A stretch of 37,280 bases of DNA, taken from Desulfobulbus sp. (lineage in GTDB: Bacteria > Desulfobacterota > Desulfobulbia > Desulfobulbales > Desulfobulbaceae). Position 1 is the stretch's first letter; the number at the start of each line of letters is the position of its first letter. The stretch is taken from contig QZJD01000086.1 in NCBI GenBank assembly GCA_003604995.1, positions 1 through 37,280 of the forward strand, given 5' to 3'. The notes under the pieces are model-generated. The model saw only the letters and a program-made list of their open reading frames with translations. It was not told the DNA's origin and made no database searches. Shown here in pieces: positions 15,151-22,673 of this stretch. The translations under genes and the position numbers were made by a program.

Positions 15151-16989
15151 ATGTGTGGAATTATAGGATATACCGGCCCGCGCCGGGTGGTGCCGGTCCT
15201 GTTGGAAGGACTGCGCAAACTCGAATACCGGGGCTATGATTCCGCGGGGCTGGTCTATTTTCTTGACGGCGGTCTGGTCAAACACCGCGCGCCCGGCAAG
15301 CTGGAAAAACTTGCCGCCGTGGTGGATGAGCAGATCGGCGTGGCCAGCTTTTGCGGCCTTGGCCATACCCGCTGGGCCACCCACGGGATTCCCTCCCTGG
15401 ACAATGCCCACCCCCACAGTGATTGCAGTGGAAATCTGGTGGTGGTCCATAACGGGATCATTGAAAATTACAGTACCCTGCGCCAGGAACTCCGAGCGCG
15501 TGGCCACCGCTTCACCTCCGAGACCGATACCGAGGTCCTGGCCCATCTCATCGAGGAGTATCTGACCGACGACCTGCCCGCCGCTGTCCGCGCGGCCCTG
15601 GCCCGGGTGGACGGCTCCTATGCCGTCGGCGTCCTCTGGGCCGGCGCGCCCAAAACCCTGGTGGCGGCGCGCAATCACAGCCCGCTGGTCCTCGGGGTCG
15701 ACGCGGAGGCGAGCTATATGGCCTCCGACATCCCGGCGCTCCTGCCCTACACCAATCAGGTGATCTTCCTTGATGACCGGGAAATGGCCGTGCTGACCCC
15801 CGGCGTCATCACCTACCAGAGCGTTGACGACGGCCGGTCCCTCAGAAAGCAGGTGACCACCATCGAATGGAATGCGGCCATGGCCGAGAAGTCGGGCTTC
15901 AGGCATTTCATGCTCAAGGAGATCTTTGAACAGCCCCAGGCGATCATCAACACGGTGAGCGGCCGGATCGTCCCGGACACCGGCCGGATCGATCTGCCGG
16001 AGATCGGACTCGCCGACGAGGTCCTGGCCGGGATCGAGCGCATTGCCCTGGTTGCCTGCGGCACCTCCTGGCACGCCGCCCTGGTCGCCAAGTACTGGCT
16101 CGAGAAATGGGCCGCCATTCCGGTGGATGTGGACATTGCCTCGGAATTTCGTTATCGACGCCTGCTGATCAACGAGAGGGTGCTGGTCATCGCCATCTCG
16201 CAGTCCGGCGAAACCGCCGATACCCTGGCCTCCATCCGTCTGGCCTCCGCCCTGGGCGCGCGGGTCCTGACCATCTGCAACGTGGTCGGTTCCACCATGA
16301 CCCGGGAGGCGGACGGGGTGATTTACACCCATGCCGGCCCTGAGATCGGGGTCGCGTCCACCAAGGCCTTTACCAGCCAGCTGGCCGCCCTGTTTCTGTT
16401 CACCCTTCACCTGGCGCGGGTCAGGGATGCGGCCCCAGCCGAGCAGCTGGCAGAGCTGGGCCAGGCCCTCATCGACGTGGCCCGGGTCATTGAGCGGGAA
16501 CTCCCGCTGTTGCAGACGCGGATTCAGGTGCTGGTCGAGCGCTATTACGACAGCCGCGATTTTCTCTTTGTCGGCCGGGGACTCAACTTTCCCATTGCCC
16601 TGGAAGGCGCCCTCAAGCTCAAGGAGATTTCCTACATCCATGCCGAAGGCTACGCTGCCGGCGAATTGAAGCACGGTCCCATCGCCCTGATCGACAAGGA
16701 AATGCCGGTTATGGCCCTGGTGCCAAGGGACAGCGTCTACCGCAAGAGCATCTCCAACGTGGAGGAGATCAAGGCCCGGCAGGGCAGGCTGCTTCTGGTC
16801 GGTACCCAGGGTGACGGCCATCTTTCCTCCCTGACCGACGATGTTCTCTATCTGCCGGAGGTGCATGAGGAACTCAATCCCCTTCTGTACACGATCCCGG
16901 CCCAGCTGATCGCCTACGAAATCGCCAACCGCCGCGGCTGTGATGTGGATCAGCCCCGCAATCTGGCGAAAAGCGTGACCGTGGAATAG
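15151..16989 (+). CDS. glmS: Glutamine-fructose-6-phosphate aminotransferase
   Basis: GlmS converts fructose-6-phosphate and glutamine to glucosamine-6-phosphate, the first step of peptidoglycan and lipid A sugar supply. I set the start at ATG 15151, so the cysteine after Met (MCGIIGYTG) becomes the N-terminal nucleophile; an in-frame GTG at 15142 would block it. The glutaminase half has GHTRWATHG and DCSGNLVVVHNGIIENY; two SIS domains follow (VACGTSWHAAL, ISQSGETADTLA, GRGLNFPIALEGALKLKEISYIHAEGYAAGELKHGPIALI). It ends NLAKSVTVE, as usual, and has 612 residues. It heads glmS-namZ-lpxD-fabZ-lpxA-lpxI. Confidence 0.98.
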   Translation: MCGIIGYTGPRRVVPVLLEGLRKLEYRGYDSAGLVYFLDGGLVKHRAPGKLEKLAAVVDEQIGVASFCGLGHTRWATHGIPSLDNAHPHSDCSGNLVVVHNGIIENYSTLRQELRARGHRFTSETDTEVLAHLIEEYLTDDLPAAVRAALARVDGSYAVGVLWAGAPKTLVAARNHSPLVLGVDAEASYMASDIPALLPYTNQVIFLDDREMAVLTPGVITYQSVDDGRSLRKQVTTIEWNAAMAEKSGFRHFMLKEIFEQPQAIINTVSGRIVPDTGRIDLPEIGLADEVLAGIERIALVACGTSWHAALVAKYWLEKWAAIPVDVDIASEFRYRRLLINERVLVIAISQSGETADTLASIRLASALGARVLTICNVVGSTMTREADGVIYTHAGPEIGVASTKAFTSQLAALFLFTLHLARVRDAAPAEQLAELGQALIDVARVIERELPLLQTRIQVLVERYYDSRDFLFVGRGLNFPIALEGALKLKEISYIHAEGYAAGELKHGPIALIDKEMPVMALVPRDSVYRKSISNVEEIKARQGRLLLVGTQGDGHLSSLTDDVLYLPEVHEELNPLLYTIPAQLIAYEIANRRGCDVDQPRNLAKSVTVE

Positions 16990-16993
16990 GGCA

Positions 16994-18163
16994 ATGCGGA
17001 TCGGCCTGGAACAGCTGGCGGCGAATCCGCCCGCCGCGTTGAAGGAACGGCGTCTGGCCCTGCTTTGCAACCAGGCCTCCACCGACCGCAATTTTCGCCA
17101 CAGTCGGGACCTCGTCCGGAGTGCGTTTCCGGGAAAGCTCGTCTGCCTTTTCTCGCCCCAGCACGGCTTTTTCAGCGAGAAGCAGGACAATATGATCGAG
17201 TCCGGCCACAGTGTCGATCCGGTTTCTGGCCTGCCGGTCTATTCCCTGTATGCCGAACGCCGCAGGCCCGAGCCGGAGATGTTCGCGGATTTCGACGTGC
17301 TGCTGGTGGATCTCATCGACGTGGGCACCCGGGTCTACACCTTTGTCTGGACCGTGGTCCACTGTCTTGAGACCGCGGCGCAGACGGGTCGGAAGGTGGT
17401 GATTCTCGACCGTCCCAACCCCATCGGCGACCAGGTGGAAGGCAACCTGCTCAAGCCCGCCTGGTCCTCCTTTGTCGGGCTGCATCCGCTGCCCATGCGC
17501 CACGGCCTGAGCCTTGGCGAACTCGCCCTGCTCTGCAACCGGGAGATGGGGATCAACGCCGACCTGGCGGTGATACCCTGCGAGGGCTGGCAACCGGATC
17601 GTCTCCTAACCGAAGACCTGTTCCCCTGGGTCTTTCCCTCGCCGAACATGCCGAGCCTGGCTGCGGCCCTGGTCTATCCCGGCCAGGTGCTCTGGGAAGG
17701 GACCAATGTGTCGGAGGGGCGGGGGACGACCCTGCCGTTTCTCCTCTGCGGCGCACCCTATCTGCGCCACCGGGAGGTGGAGGCGTATCTGGCCCGGACG
17801 CCGCTGCCCGGCTGCGTGCTCCGACCGCTGGTCTTTGAACCCACCTCCGGCAAGTGGAGCGGTCGGGTCTGCAACGGGTTTCAGTTCCATGTGACCGATC
17901 CGCGCACCTTCCGGCCGTATCGGACCAGCCTTGCTCTGTATCAGGCCCTGTATCATCTGTATCCGGGCCGGTTTGCGTACAAAGAGCCGCCCTACGAGTA
18001 TGAATATGAGCGACTCCCCATGGATCTGATCCTCGGCGACCGGGAGGTGCGCCTGGCCCTGGAGGCGGGTACGGAAATTCCGGAGCTGGAGTGTTCCTGG
18101 CGGGAAGACCTGGCCGGTTTTGCCGAGCGGGCCCGCGGAGTTTTCCTTTACGACCGAAAATGA
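16994..18163 (+). CDS. NamZ-like exo-beta-N-acetylmuramidase (DUF1343, GH171)
   Basis: DUF1343 includes NamZ of Bacillus subtilis, which removes N-acetylmuramic acid from peptidoglycan ends. The 389-residue protein shows the family stretches LALLCNQASTD, LFSPQHGFF, YSLYAERRRPEPEMF, LIDVGTRVYTFVWTVV, ILDRPNPIGD and WEGTNVSEGRGTTLPF. No signal peptide or lipobox is present; it starts MRIGLEQL, so this copy looks cytoplasmic unless exported in another way. The gene begins 4 nt after glmS and 54 nt before lpxD, placing it in an amino-sugar operon. Substrate is inferred from the family. Confidence 0.9.
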   Translation: MRIGLEQLAANPPAALKERRLALLCNQASTDRNFRHSRDLVRSAFPGKLVCLFSPQHGFFSEKQDNMIESGHSVDPVSGLPVYSLYAERRRPEPEMFADFDVLLVDLIDVGTRVYTFVWTVVHCLETAAQTGRKVVILDRPNPIGDQVEGNLLKPAWSSFVGLHPLPMRHGLSLGELALLCNREMGINADLAVIPCEGWQPDRLLTEDLFPWVFPSPNMPSLAAALVYPGQVLWEGTNVSEGRGTTLPFLLCGAPYLRHREVEAYLARTPLPGCVLRPLVFEPTSGKWSGRVCNGFQFHVTDPRTFRPYRTSLALYQALYHLYPGRFAYKEPPYEYEYERLPMDLILGDREVRLALEAGTEIPELECSWREDLAGFAERARGVFLYDRK

Positions 18164-18217
18164 ATCGGCTATGGTCCGACTGGTCGGCGCAGAGCCCGGA
18201 CCCAAGAAAGGAGGCAC

Positions 18218-19297
18218 ATGAAGAAATCATTTACTCTGGCGGAACTGGCGGAGTTGATCGGCGGCCGGGTGGTCGGCGACGCCGCTCTGCGGGTCAGCGG
18301 CCTGAACAGCCTGGAGCTGGCGGGTGAAGAGGAAATCACCTTTCTGGCCAGCGCCAAAATGGGCGAGTATCTTGCCGCCAGCCGGGCCGCCGCCTGCATC
18401 GTGCCGGAGAGGTTTACCGCGCAGATCCCCGCCATCCAGGTCCCTGATCCCGAATATGCCGCCACCGTGGTGCACCGCCATTTTCTGGCCCGGCCCTTTC
18501 AGGCTGGCGGCGTGCATCCGAGCGCCCAGTTGGGCAGCGGCTGCACCATCCCGTCTGAGGTGACCATCGGCCCTCTGGTCTGCATCGGCGACCGGGTCAG
18601 GATCGGCAGCCGGGTTACGGTCGGCCCGGGCACGGTGATCGGCGATGACGCGGTGATCGGCGACGACACGGTGCTGCACGCCAATGTCACCCTCTATGCG
18701 GGCACGGTGCTCGGCCAGCGGGTGATCATCCATTCCGGCGCGGTGCTCGGCGCCGACGGCTTCGGCTATGCCACGGATCGGGCCACCGGCGAGCACCTGA
18801 AGAAACCGCAGGTGGGCTCCGTCCAGATCGACGACGACGTGGAGATCGGGGCCAATTCCTGCGTGGATCGGGGGGCCTTCGGCCCGACCCGGGTCCGGCG
18901 TGGCGCCAAGATCGACAACCTGGTCATGGTCGCCCATAACGTGGAGATCGGCGAGAACACCATCCTGGTCGCCCATGTCGGCATCGCCGGCAGCACCACC
19001 CTGGGCAAAAACGTCATGATCGGCGGCATGACCGCGATCAAGGGGCACCTGCACATCGGGGACGGGGTCATGGCGGCGGCGATGAGCGGCATCCACGGCA
19101 ATCTGGCCGCCGGTTCGGTGGTCGGCGGCGCACCGGCCTTTGAGATCAAGAAATGGAGCAGGGCCACCGCCGCCTATGCCCGGCTGCCGGAAATGGTCAA
19201 GGAACTGCGGCAACTGCGCCGGGAGATGGACCGGTTGCGCCGGGCGGCGCCCGGTGCGGGCGCAGCGAACGAGAACGAGGAGGAACAAGCGGAATGA
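18218..19297 (+). CDS. lpxD: UDP-3-O-acylglucosamine N-acyltransferase
   Basis: LpxD adds the N-linked hydroxyacyl chain in lipid A synthesis. The N-terminal uridine-binding domain (residues 1-95, [24 protein letters not shown]) is followed by a left-handed beta-helix of hexapeptide repeats ([14 protein letters not shown]) and the conserved [12 protein letters not shown], with catalytic His at about residue 240. GVHPSAQLG opens the helix. The C-terminal helix ends with [21 protein letters not shown] lies before the ATG at 18218. The end overlaps the fabZ start by 4 nt (ATGA). 359 residues, normal. Confidence 0.97.
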   Translation: MKKSFTLAELAELIGGRVVGDAALRVSGLNSLELAGEEEITFLASAKMGEYLAASRAAACIVPERFTAQIPAIQVPDPEYAATVVHRHFLARPFQAGGVHPSAQLGSGCTIPSEVTIGPLVCIGDRVRIGSRVTVGPGTVIGDDAVIGDDTVLHANVTLYAGTVLGQRVIIHSGAVLGADGFGYATDRATGEHLKKPQVGSVQIDDDVEIGANSCVDRGAFGPTRVRRGAKIDNLVMVAHNVEIGENTILVAHVGIAGSTTLGKNVMIGGMTAIKGHLHIGDGVMAAAMSGIHGNLAAGSVVGGAPAFEIKKWSRATAAYARLPEMVKELRQLRREMDRLRRAAPGAGAANENEEEQAE

Positions 19298-19746
19298 GCG
19301 AAAACGCTGCACAGGCTTCCATGGACATCAAGGATATTCTGGCGATCCTGCCCCACCGTTATCCCTTTGTCATGGTGGACCGGATTCTGGAGATCGAGGA
19401 AGGCAAGCACATCATCGGCCTGAAAAACGTCACCATCAATGAGCCCTTTTTCCAGGGCCATTTCCCGGGCGAGCCGGTGATGCCCGGCGTTCTGATCCTG
19501 GAAGGTATGGCCCAGGTCGGCGCCCTGCTGGCGTACCGTTCCCTGCCCGAGGCCATCGGCACCAAGCTGGTCTATTTCGCCGGCCTGGACGGGGTCCGCT
19601 TCCGCAAGGTCGTCCGGCCGGGCGACCAGGTGATCTTTCGCCTGGAAATCATCAAGTTGAAGGCGAAGCTCAGCAAGATGAGCGGCAAGGCCTATGTGGA
19701 CGACCAGCTGGTCGCGGAAGCCGAACTGATGGCCTCCTTCGTCTGA
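19294..19746 (+). CDS. fabZ: 3-hydroxyacyl-ACP dehydratase FabZ
   Basis: FabZ dehydrates hydroxyacyl-ACP in fatty acid elongation and draws on the same pool as LpxA and LpxD. The hot-dog fold carries [13 protein letters not shown] and [23 protein letters not shown] with catalytic H56 and E70. The 150-residue protein starts at ATG 19294, overlapping the lpxD stop. It sits between lpxD and lpxA, as in many Gram-negative genomes. Confidence 0.97.
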   Translation: MSENAAQASMDIKDILAILPHRYPFVMVDRILEIEEGKHIIGLKNVTINEPFFQGHFPGEPVMPGVLILEGMAQVGALLAYRSLPEAIGTKLVYFAGLDGVRFRKVVRPGDQVIFRLEIIKLKAKLSKMSGKAYVDDQLVAEAELMASFV

Positions 19747-19797
19747 GACCGGCATCCGTCGAACCATTTATCATTCAACCCCAGCACAGGAATCAGT

Positions 19798-20595
19798 ATG
19801 GCCATACATCCCACGGCGGTGATCGATCCGCAGGCAATTATTCATGAAACCGCGGAAATCGGTCCGTACACCGTCATCGAGGGTAAGGTGAGCATCGGCG
19901 CCGACACGGTTGTTTCCTCCCACGCCCATATCTCCGGCCCCACGGTCATCGGCGCGCGCAACCGCATCGGCTCCTTCACCTCCATCGGCGCGCCGCCCCA
20001 GGACATCCACTACGCTGGCGAACCCACCGAGCTGATCATCGGCGACGACAACCTGATCCGCGAGTACGCCTCCCTCCACCGGGGCACCGTGGCCGGTAAG
20101 GGCAGGACGGTAATCGGCAACAACAACATGTTCATGGCCTACACCCACGTGGCCCACGACTGCGTGGTCGGCAACCGAACGATCATGGCCAACGTGGCCA
20201 CCCTGGCCGGCCATGTCGAGATCGGCGACCATGTCAGCCTGGGCGGCCTGGTGGCGGTGCACCAGTACTGCCGGATCGGCGCACACACCTACGTGGGCGG
20301 TCTGTCCGGGATCAGCCTGGACGTGCCGCCCTTCGTGATTATCGCCGGCACCCGCAACCGGATGCGGATCAGCGGCATTAACAAGATCGGCATGCGCCGC
20401 AGCGGCATGAGCCGGGAGAACATAAACAAGCTGGAGGAGGCCTTCCGGATCATCTTCCGCTCGCCGAACCTGCTCTTGAACGATGCCCTGGCCAAGGTCA
20501 AGGAGGAGATCCCCGACTGCCCGGAGGTCGATCTGCTGGTGGAGTTTTTCCAGAGCTCCAAGCGCGGCGTGGTCAAGCGGACCGTGGAAGACTGA
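19798..20595 (+). CDS. lpxA: UDP-N-acetylglucosamine acyltransferase
   Basis: LpxA makes the first committed transfer of lipid A synthesis, adding a 3-hydroxyacyl chain to UDP-GlcNAc. The 265-residue protein is a hexapeptide beta-helix starting IHPTAVIDPQAIIHETAEIGP. The catalytic histidine is H120 in YTHVAHDCVVGN, equivalent to H125 of E. coli. The C-terminal helices (GMSRENINKLEEAFRII) are typical. It is 51 nt downstream of fabZ and 5 nt upstream of lpxI. Confidence 0.97.
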   Translation: MAIHPTAVIDPQAIIHETAEIGPYTVIEGKVSIGADTVVSSHAHISGPTVIGARNRIGSFTSIGAPPQDIHYAGEPTELIIGDDNLIREYASLHRGTVAGKGRTVIGNNNMFMAYTHVAHDCVVGNRTIMANVATLAGHVEIGDHVSLGGLVAVHQYCRIGAHTYVGGLSGISLDVPPFVIIAGTRNRMRISGINKIGMRRSGMSRENINKLEEAFRIIFRSPNLLLNDALAKVKEEIPDCPEVDLLVEFFQSSKRGVVKRTVED

Positions 20596-20600
20596 GCCAG

Positions 20601-21434
20601 ATGAACGACCCCATCGGTCTCATCGCCGGCGGCGGCCAGTTTCCTCTCCTTTTTGCGGAGGCGGCGAGGGAGAGAGGCCGCCGGGTGGTCGCGGTCGGCC
20701 ACCTGAACGAATCCGCGCCCGAGCTGGCCGAGGCGGTGGATGCCCTGTGCTGGGTCAAGCTCGGGCAGCTGGGGCGGATTATCAGCTTCTTCAAGCAGCA
20801 CGGGGTGTCTGAGGCGGTCTTTGCCGGCACGATCACCAAGACCCGCATCTTTCAGGATGTTTTTCCCGACCTAAAGGGCCTCACCCTGTGGAACAAGATC
20901 GATGTCCGCCAGGATGACGCCATTCTGAGGGCCGTGGCCGGTGTTCTGGAGGGGGAGGGGATAAACATCCTTGCCTCCACCTGCTATCTTGATCACCTTT
21001 TTTTCCCCAGGGGGATCCTCAGCAAAAAGAAGCCCACACCCGAACAGTGGGAAGATATCCGTTTCGGCTGGCGCATGGCCCGCGAAGTCGGCCGTCTCGA
21101 CATCGGCCAGTGCGTAGTGGTGCGGGAACGGGCGGTCATGGCCGTGGAGGCTATCGAGGGGACCGATGCGACCATCCGCCGTGGGGGGGAACTGGCCCGC
21201 TCCGGCGCGGTGGTGGTCAAGCTGAAGAAGCCGGGCCAGGATTTCCGTTTCGACCTGCCGGCCACCGGGGCCCGGACGGTGGAGACCCTCGCCGAGGTCC
21301 GGGGTGGCGTTCTGGCGGTCGAAGCCGGCCAGTCTCTGCTCTTCGACCGGGAAGCAATGGTCGCGGTTGCCAACCGCGCCGGCATCGTGGTGGTCGGTCT
21401 GGTGGAAAACGAGGCGGGGGAATTGGAAGTGTAG
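20601..21434 (+). CDS. lpxI: UDP-2,3-diacylglucosamine pyrophosphatase LpxI (DUF1009)
   Basis: LpxI hydrolyses UDP-2,3-diacylglucosamine to lipid X and replaces LpxH in many alpha-proteobacteria and delta-type lineages. The protein (277 residues) has the family start IGLIAGGGQFPLLFAEAARERG, KLGQLGRIISFFKQHGV, ASTCYLDHLFF and FDLPATGARTVETLAEV. It lies 5 nt after lpxA. Use of LpxI rather than LpxH fits a Desulfobacterota-type genome. A 9-bp tandem repeat starts directly at its stop codon. Confidence 0.95.
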   Translation: MNDPIGLIAGGGQFPLLFAEAARERGRRVVAVGHLNESAPELAEAVDALCWVKLGQLGRIISFFKQHGVSEAVFAGTITKTRIFQDVFPDLKGLTLWNKIDVRQDDAILRAVAGVLEGEGINILASTCYLDHLFFPRGILSKKKPTPEQWEDIRFGWRMAREVGRLDIGQCVVVRERAVMAVEAIEGTDATIRRGGELARSGAVVVKLKKPGQDFRFDLPATGARTVETLAEVRGGVLAVEAGQSLLFDREAMVAVANRAGIVVVGLVENEAGELEV

Positions 21435-21497
21435 TTTATCAAGTTTGTCAAGTTCATCAAGTTCATCAAGTTTATCAAGTTCGTCAAGTACGGCAAG
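21435..21497. repeat. 9-bp tandem repeat, seven units
   Basis: Seven units of a 9-bp pattern (consensus TTCATCAAG) follow the lpxI stop without a gap. Units vary mainly at positions 3-5, and the last unit is diverged. Repeats are in phase with three-base codons, so read-through would give a Phe-Ile/Val-Lys tripeptide repeat, but the lpxI TAG precedes it. Confidence 0.88.
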
Positions 21498-21516
21498 TCG
21501 GCTGGCCTGTGCTCGC

Positions 21517-21546
21517 GCGGCGGGAGGATCAAAGACCGCCGCTTTT
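21517..21546 (+). terminator. Probable terminator of the glmS-lpxI operon
   Basis: GCGGCGG (21517-21523) pairs with CCGCCGC (21536-21542) across a 12-nt loop, followed by TTTT. The U-tract is short. Confidence 0.5.
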
Positions 21547-21772
21547 GCACCTGCATGGTAGAGCTCCACTGATGCGTTTGAGCTGATTCAGGCCAGCCCC
21601 TTCTCCCCTTACCCTTCTTGTTACCATTCGGTGACAAAATGTTTTTCCCGGTGTTACCTGCTGGTATCTTTTCAACGTCACGGACGATGATGATTAAGCT
21701 GATCTCCAGTGATTAGCAGTGGTTACGGTTATGGCACGGTTTTTGTAAGTGTTGCTCAGTGGGGCACCGGTC

Positions 21773-21802
21773 TTGACTTCGCTGCTTGAGAAAAAATATA
21801 CT
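21773..21802 (+). promoter_or_regulatory. Promoter of the nap operon
   Basis: TTGACT (21773-21778) is followed after 18 nt by TATACT (21797-21802). The start near 21809 leaves about 46 nt of leader before napF. No FNR box of the TTGAT-N4-ATCAA type is visible. Confidence 0.65.
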
Positions 21803-21854
21803 GTAAGGGCATGATGCCTTTTTTCTCCCGATATGCGTTCCGCATGGAGCAGGC

Positions 21855-22412
21855 ATGAATTTCACCTCCTTTCTGGCCAACAAGTGTTTTGAGTTTCTTC
21901 TCCACTGTGACGGGGAGAGCGATCGGAAATACCAGAGGTCCTCCCCTGAGCAGCCTGTTCATCCTCCCTGGTCCCTCGATGACCGGGAGTTCAAAGAGAA
22001 ATGCGACCGGTGCGGGACCTGTCTGGAACAGTGCCCCAGCACTCTTCTGGTTACCGGTCCGGACGGTTTTCCCGCGGTCGATTTTTCGCGGGGCGGGTGC
22101 TCGTTCTGCGGCCTCTGCGCGAAGTCCTGCACCAGGGGTGCCTTTACGGAGGTCGCCGCGCGGCGGCCCTGGTGGCTTATGGCCGTTGTCACCGAGGGCT
22201 GTCTGGCCCGGCAAAACGTTTTTTGCAGAACCTGCGGCGAACACTGCCCGGCCGATGCGATCGGTTTTTCCCAGCAGGCCGGCGGGGTTGGTGAACCAAG
22301 GATAGAGCAGGAGCGGTGCAGCGGCTGCGGCGCCTGCCGCGCCGCCTGCCCGGTTGGGGGAATACGGATGGTTAATGGGAACGAGAACATCGAAAACGGA
22401 GGGAAGAGATGA
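21855..22412 (+). CDS. napF: Ferredoxin-type protein NapF
   Basis: NapF is a cytoplasmic iron-sulfur protein that helps assemble NapA. The 185-residue protein has three four-cysteine cluster motifs: C50-C53-C56-C60, C82-C85-C88-C92 and C155-C158-C161-C165. A separate group (C116, C124, C127, C131) sits in GCLARQNVFCRTCGEHC, as in E. coli NapF. The N-terminal 45 residues are longer than usual and not recognised. It overlaps napD by 4 nt (ATGA) and is first in napFDAGHB. GGAGCAGG precedes the start codon. Confidence 0.9.
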   Translation: MNFTSFLANKCFEFLLHCDGESDRKYQRSSPEQPVHPPWSLDDREFKEKCDRCGTCLEQCPSTLLVTGPDGFPAVDFSRGGCSFCGLCAKSCTRGAFTEVAARRPWWLMAVVTEGCLARQNVFCRTCGEHCPADAIGFSQQAGGVGEPRIEQERCSGCGACRAACPVGGIRMVNGNENIENGGKR

Positions 22413-22639
22413 ATATTTCAAGCATTGTCATACTCAGCCGGCCTGATGATTCGTCGCTTCTTCGGGGGAGACTTGCGGAACTGCCCGGGGTGGACGTGCA
22501 CGCCGCCCTGGCTGACGGCCGCATTGTCATCACCGTGGAGGATACGCCGGAAAAAAAACCTGCCGAGACCCTGATGCAGGTGCAGAATCTGCCGGGCGTG
22601 CTCAATGCCGCCCTGATCTATAATTATTGCGACGAATAA
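22409..22639 (+). CDS. napD: Nitrate reductase assembly chaperone NapD
   Basis: NapD binds the Tat signal of NapA and holds it until the molybdenum cofactor is inserted. The 76-residue protein shows the ferredoxin-like NapD pattern [37 protein letters not shown] and [16 protein letters not shown]. It begins inside the napF stop and is followed by napA. Confidence 0.93.
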   Translation: MNISSIVILSRPDDSSLLRGRLAELPGVDVHAALADGRIVITVEDTPEKKPAETLMQVQNLPGVLNAALIYNYCDE

Positions 22640-22673
22640 CCAGGTGACAAACCCTGAGCAAAGGAGGGACGCG

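Larger units (their letters stand above)
21435..21854. other. 420-nt intergenic region between lpxI and napF
   Basis: No gene is supported. From left to right it holds a 9-bp tandem repeat, a terminator, a palindrome at 21619-21636, and the nap promoter (listed separately). A 9-bp inverted repeat, GGCTGGCCT at 21500-21508 and AGGCCAGCC at 21590-21598, encloses the terminator. Confidence 0.6.

Noticed and set aside
15079-17190. Very long open frame on the minus strand across glmS
   Set aside because: It is the antisense of glmS in GC-rich codon use, lacks any recognisable domain and has no binding site at its start. The plus-strand gene is certain.
21435-21497. Tandem repeat as a CRISPR array
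   Set aside because: The units are 9 bp with no spacers, and no cas gene is nearby.
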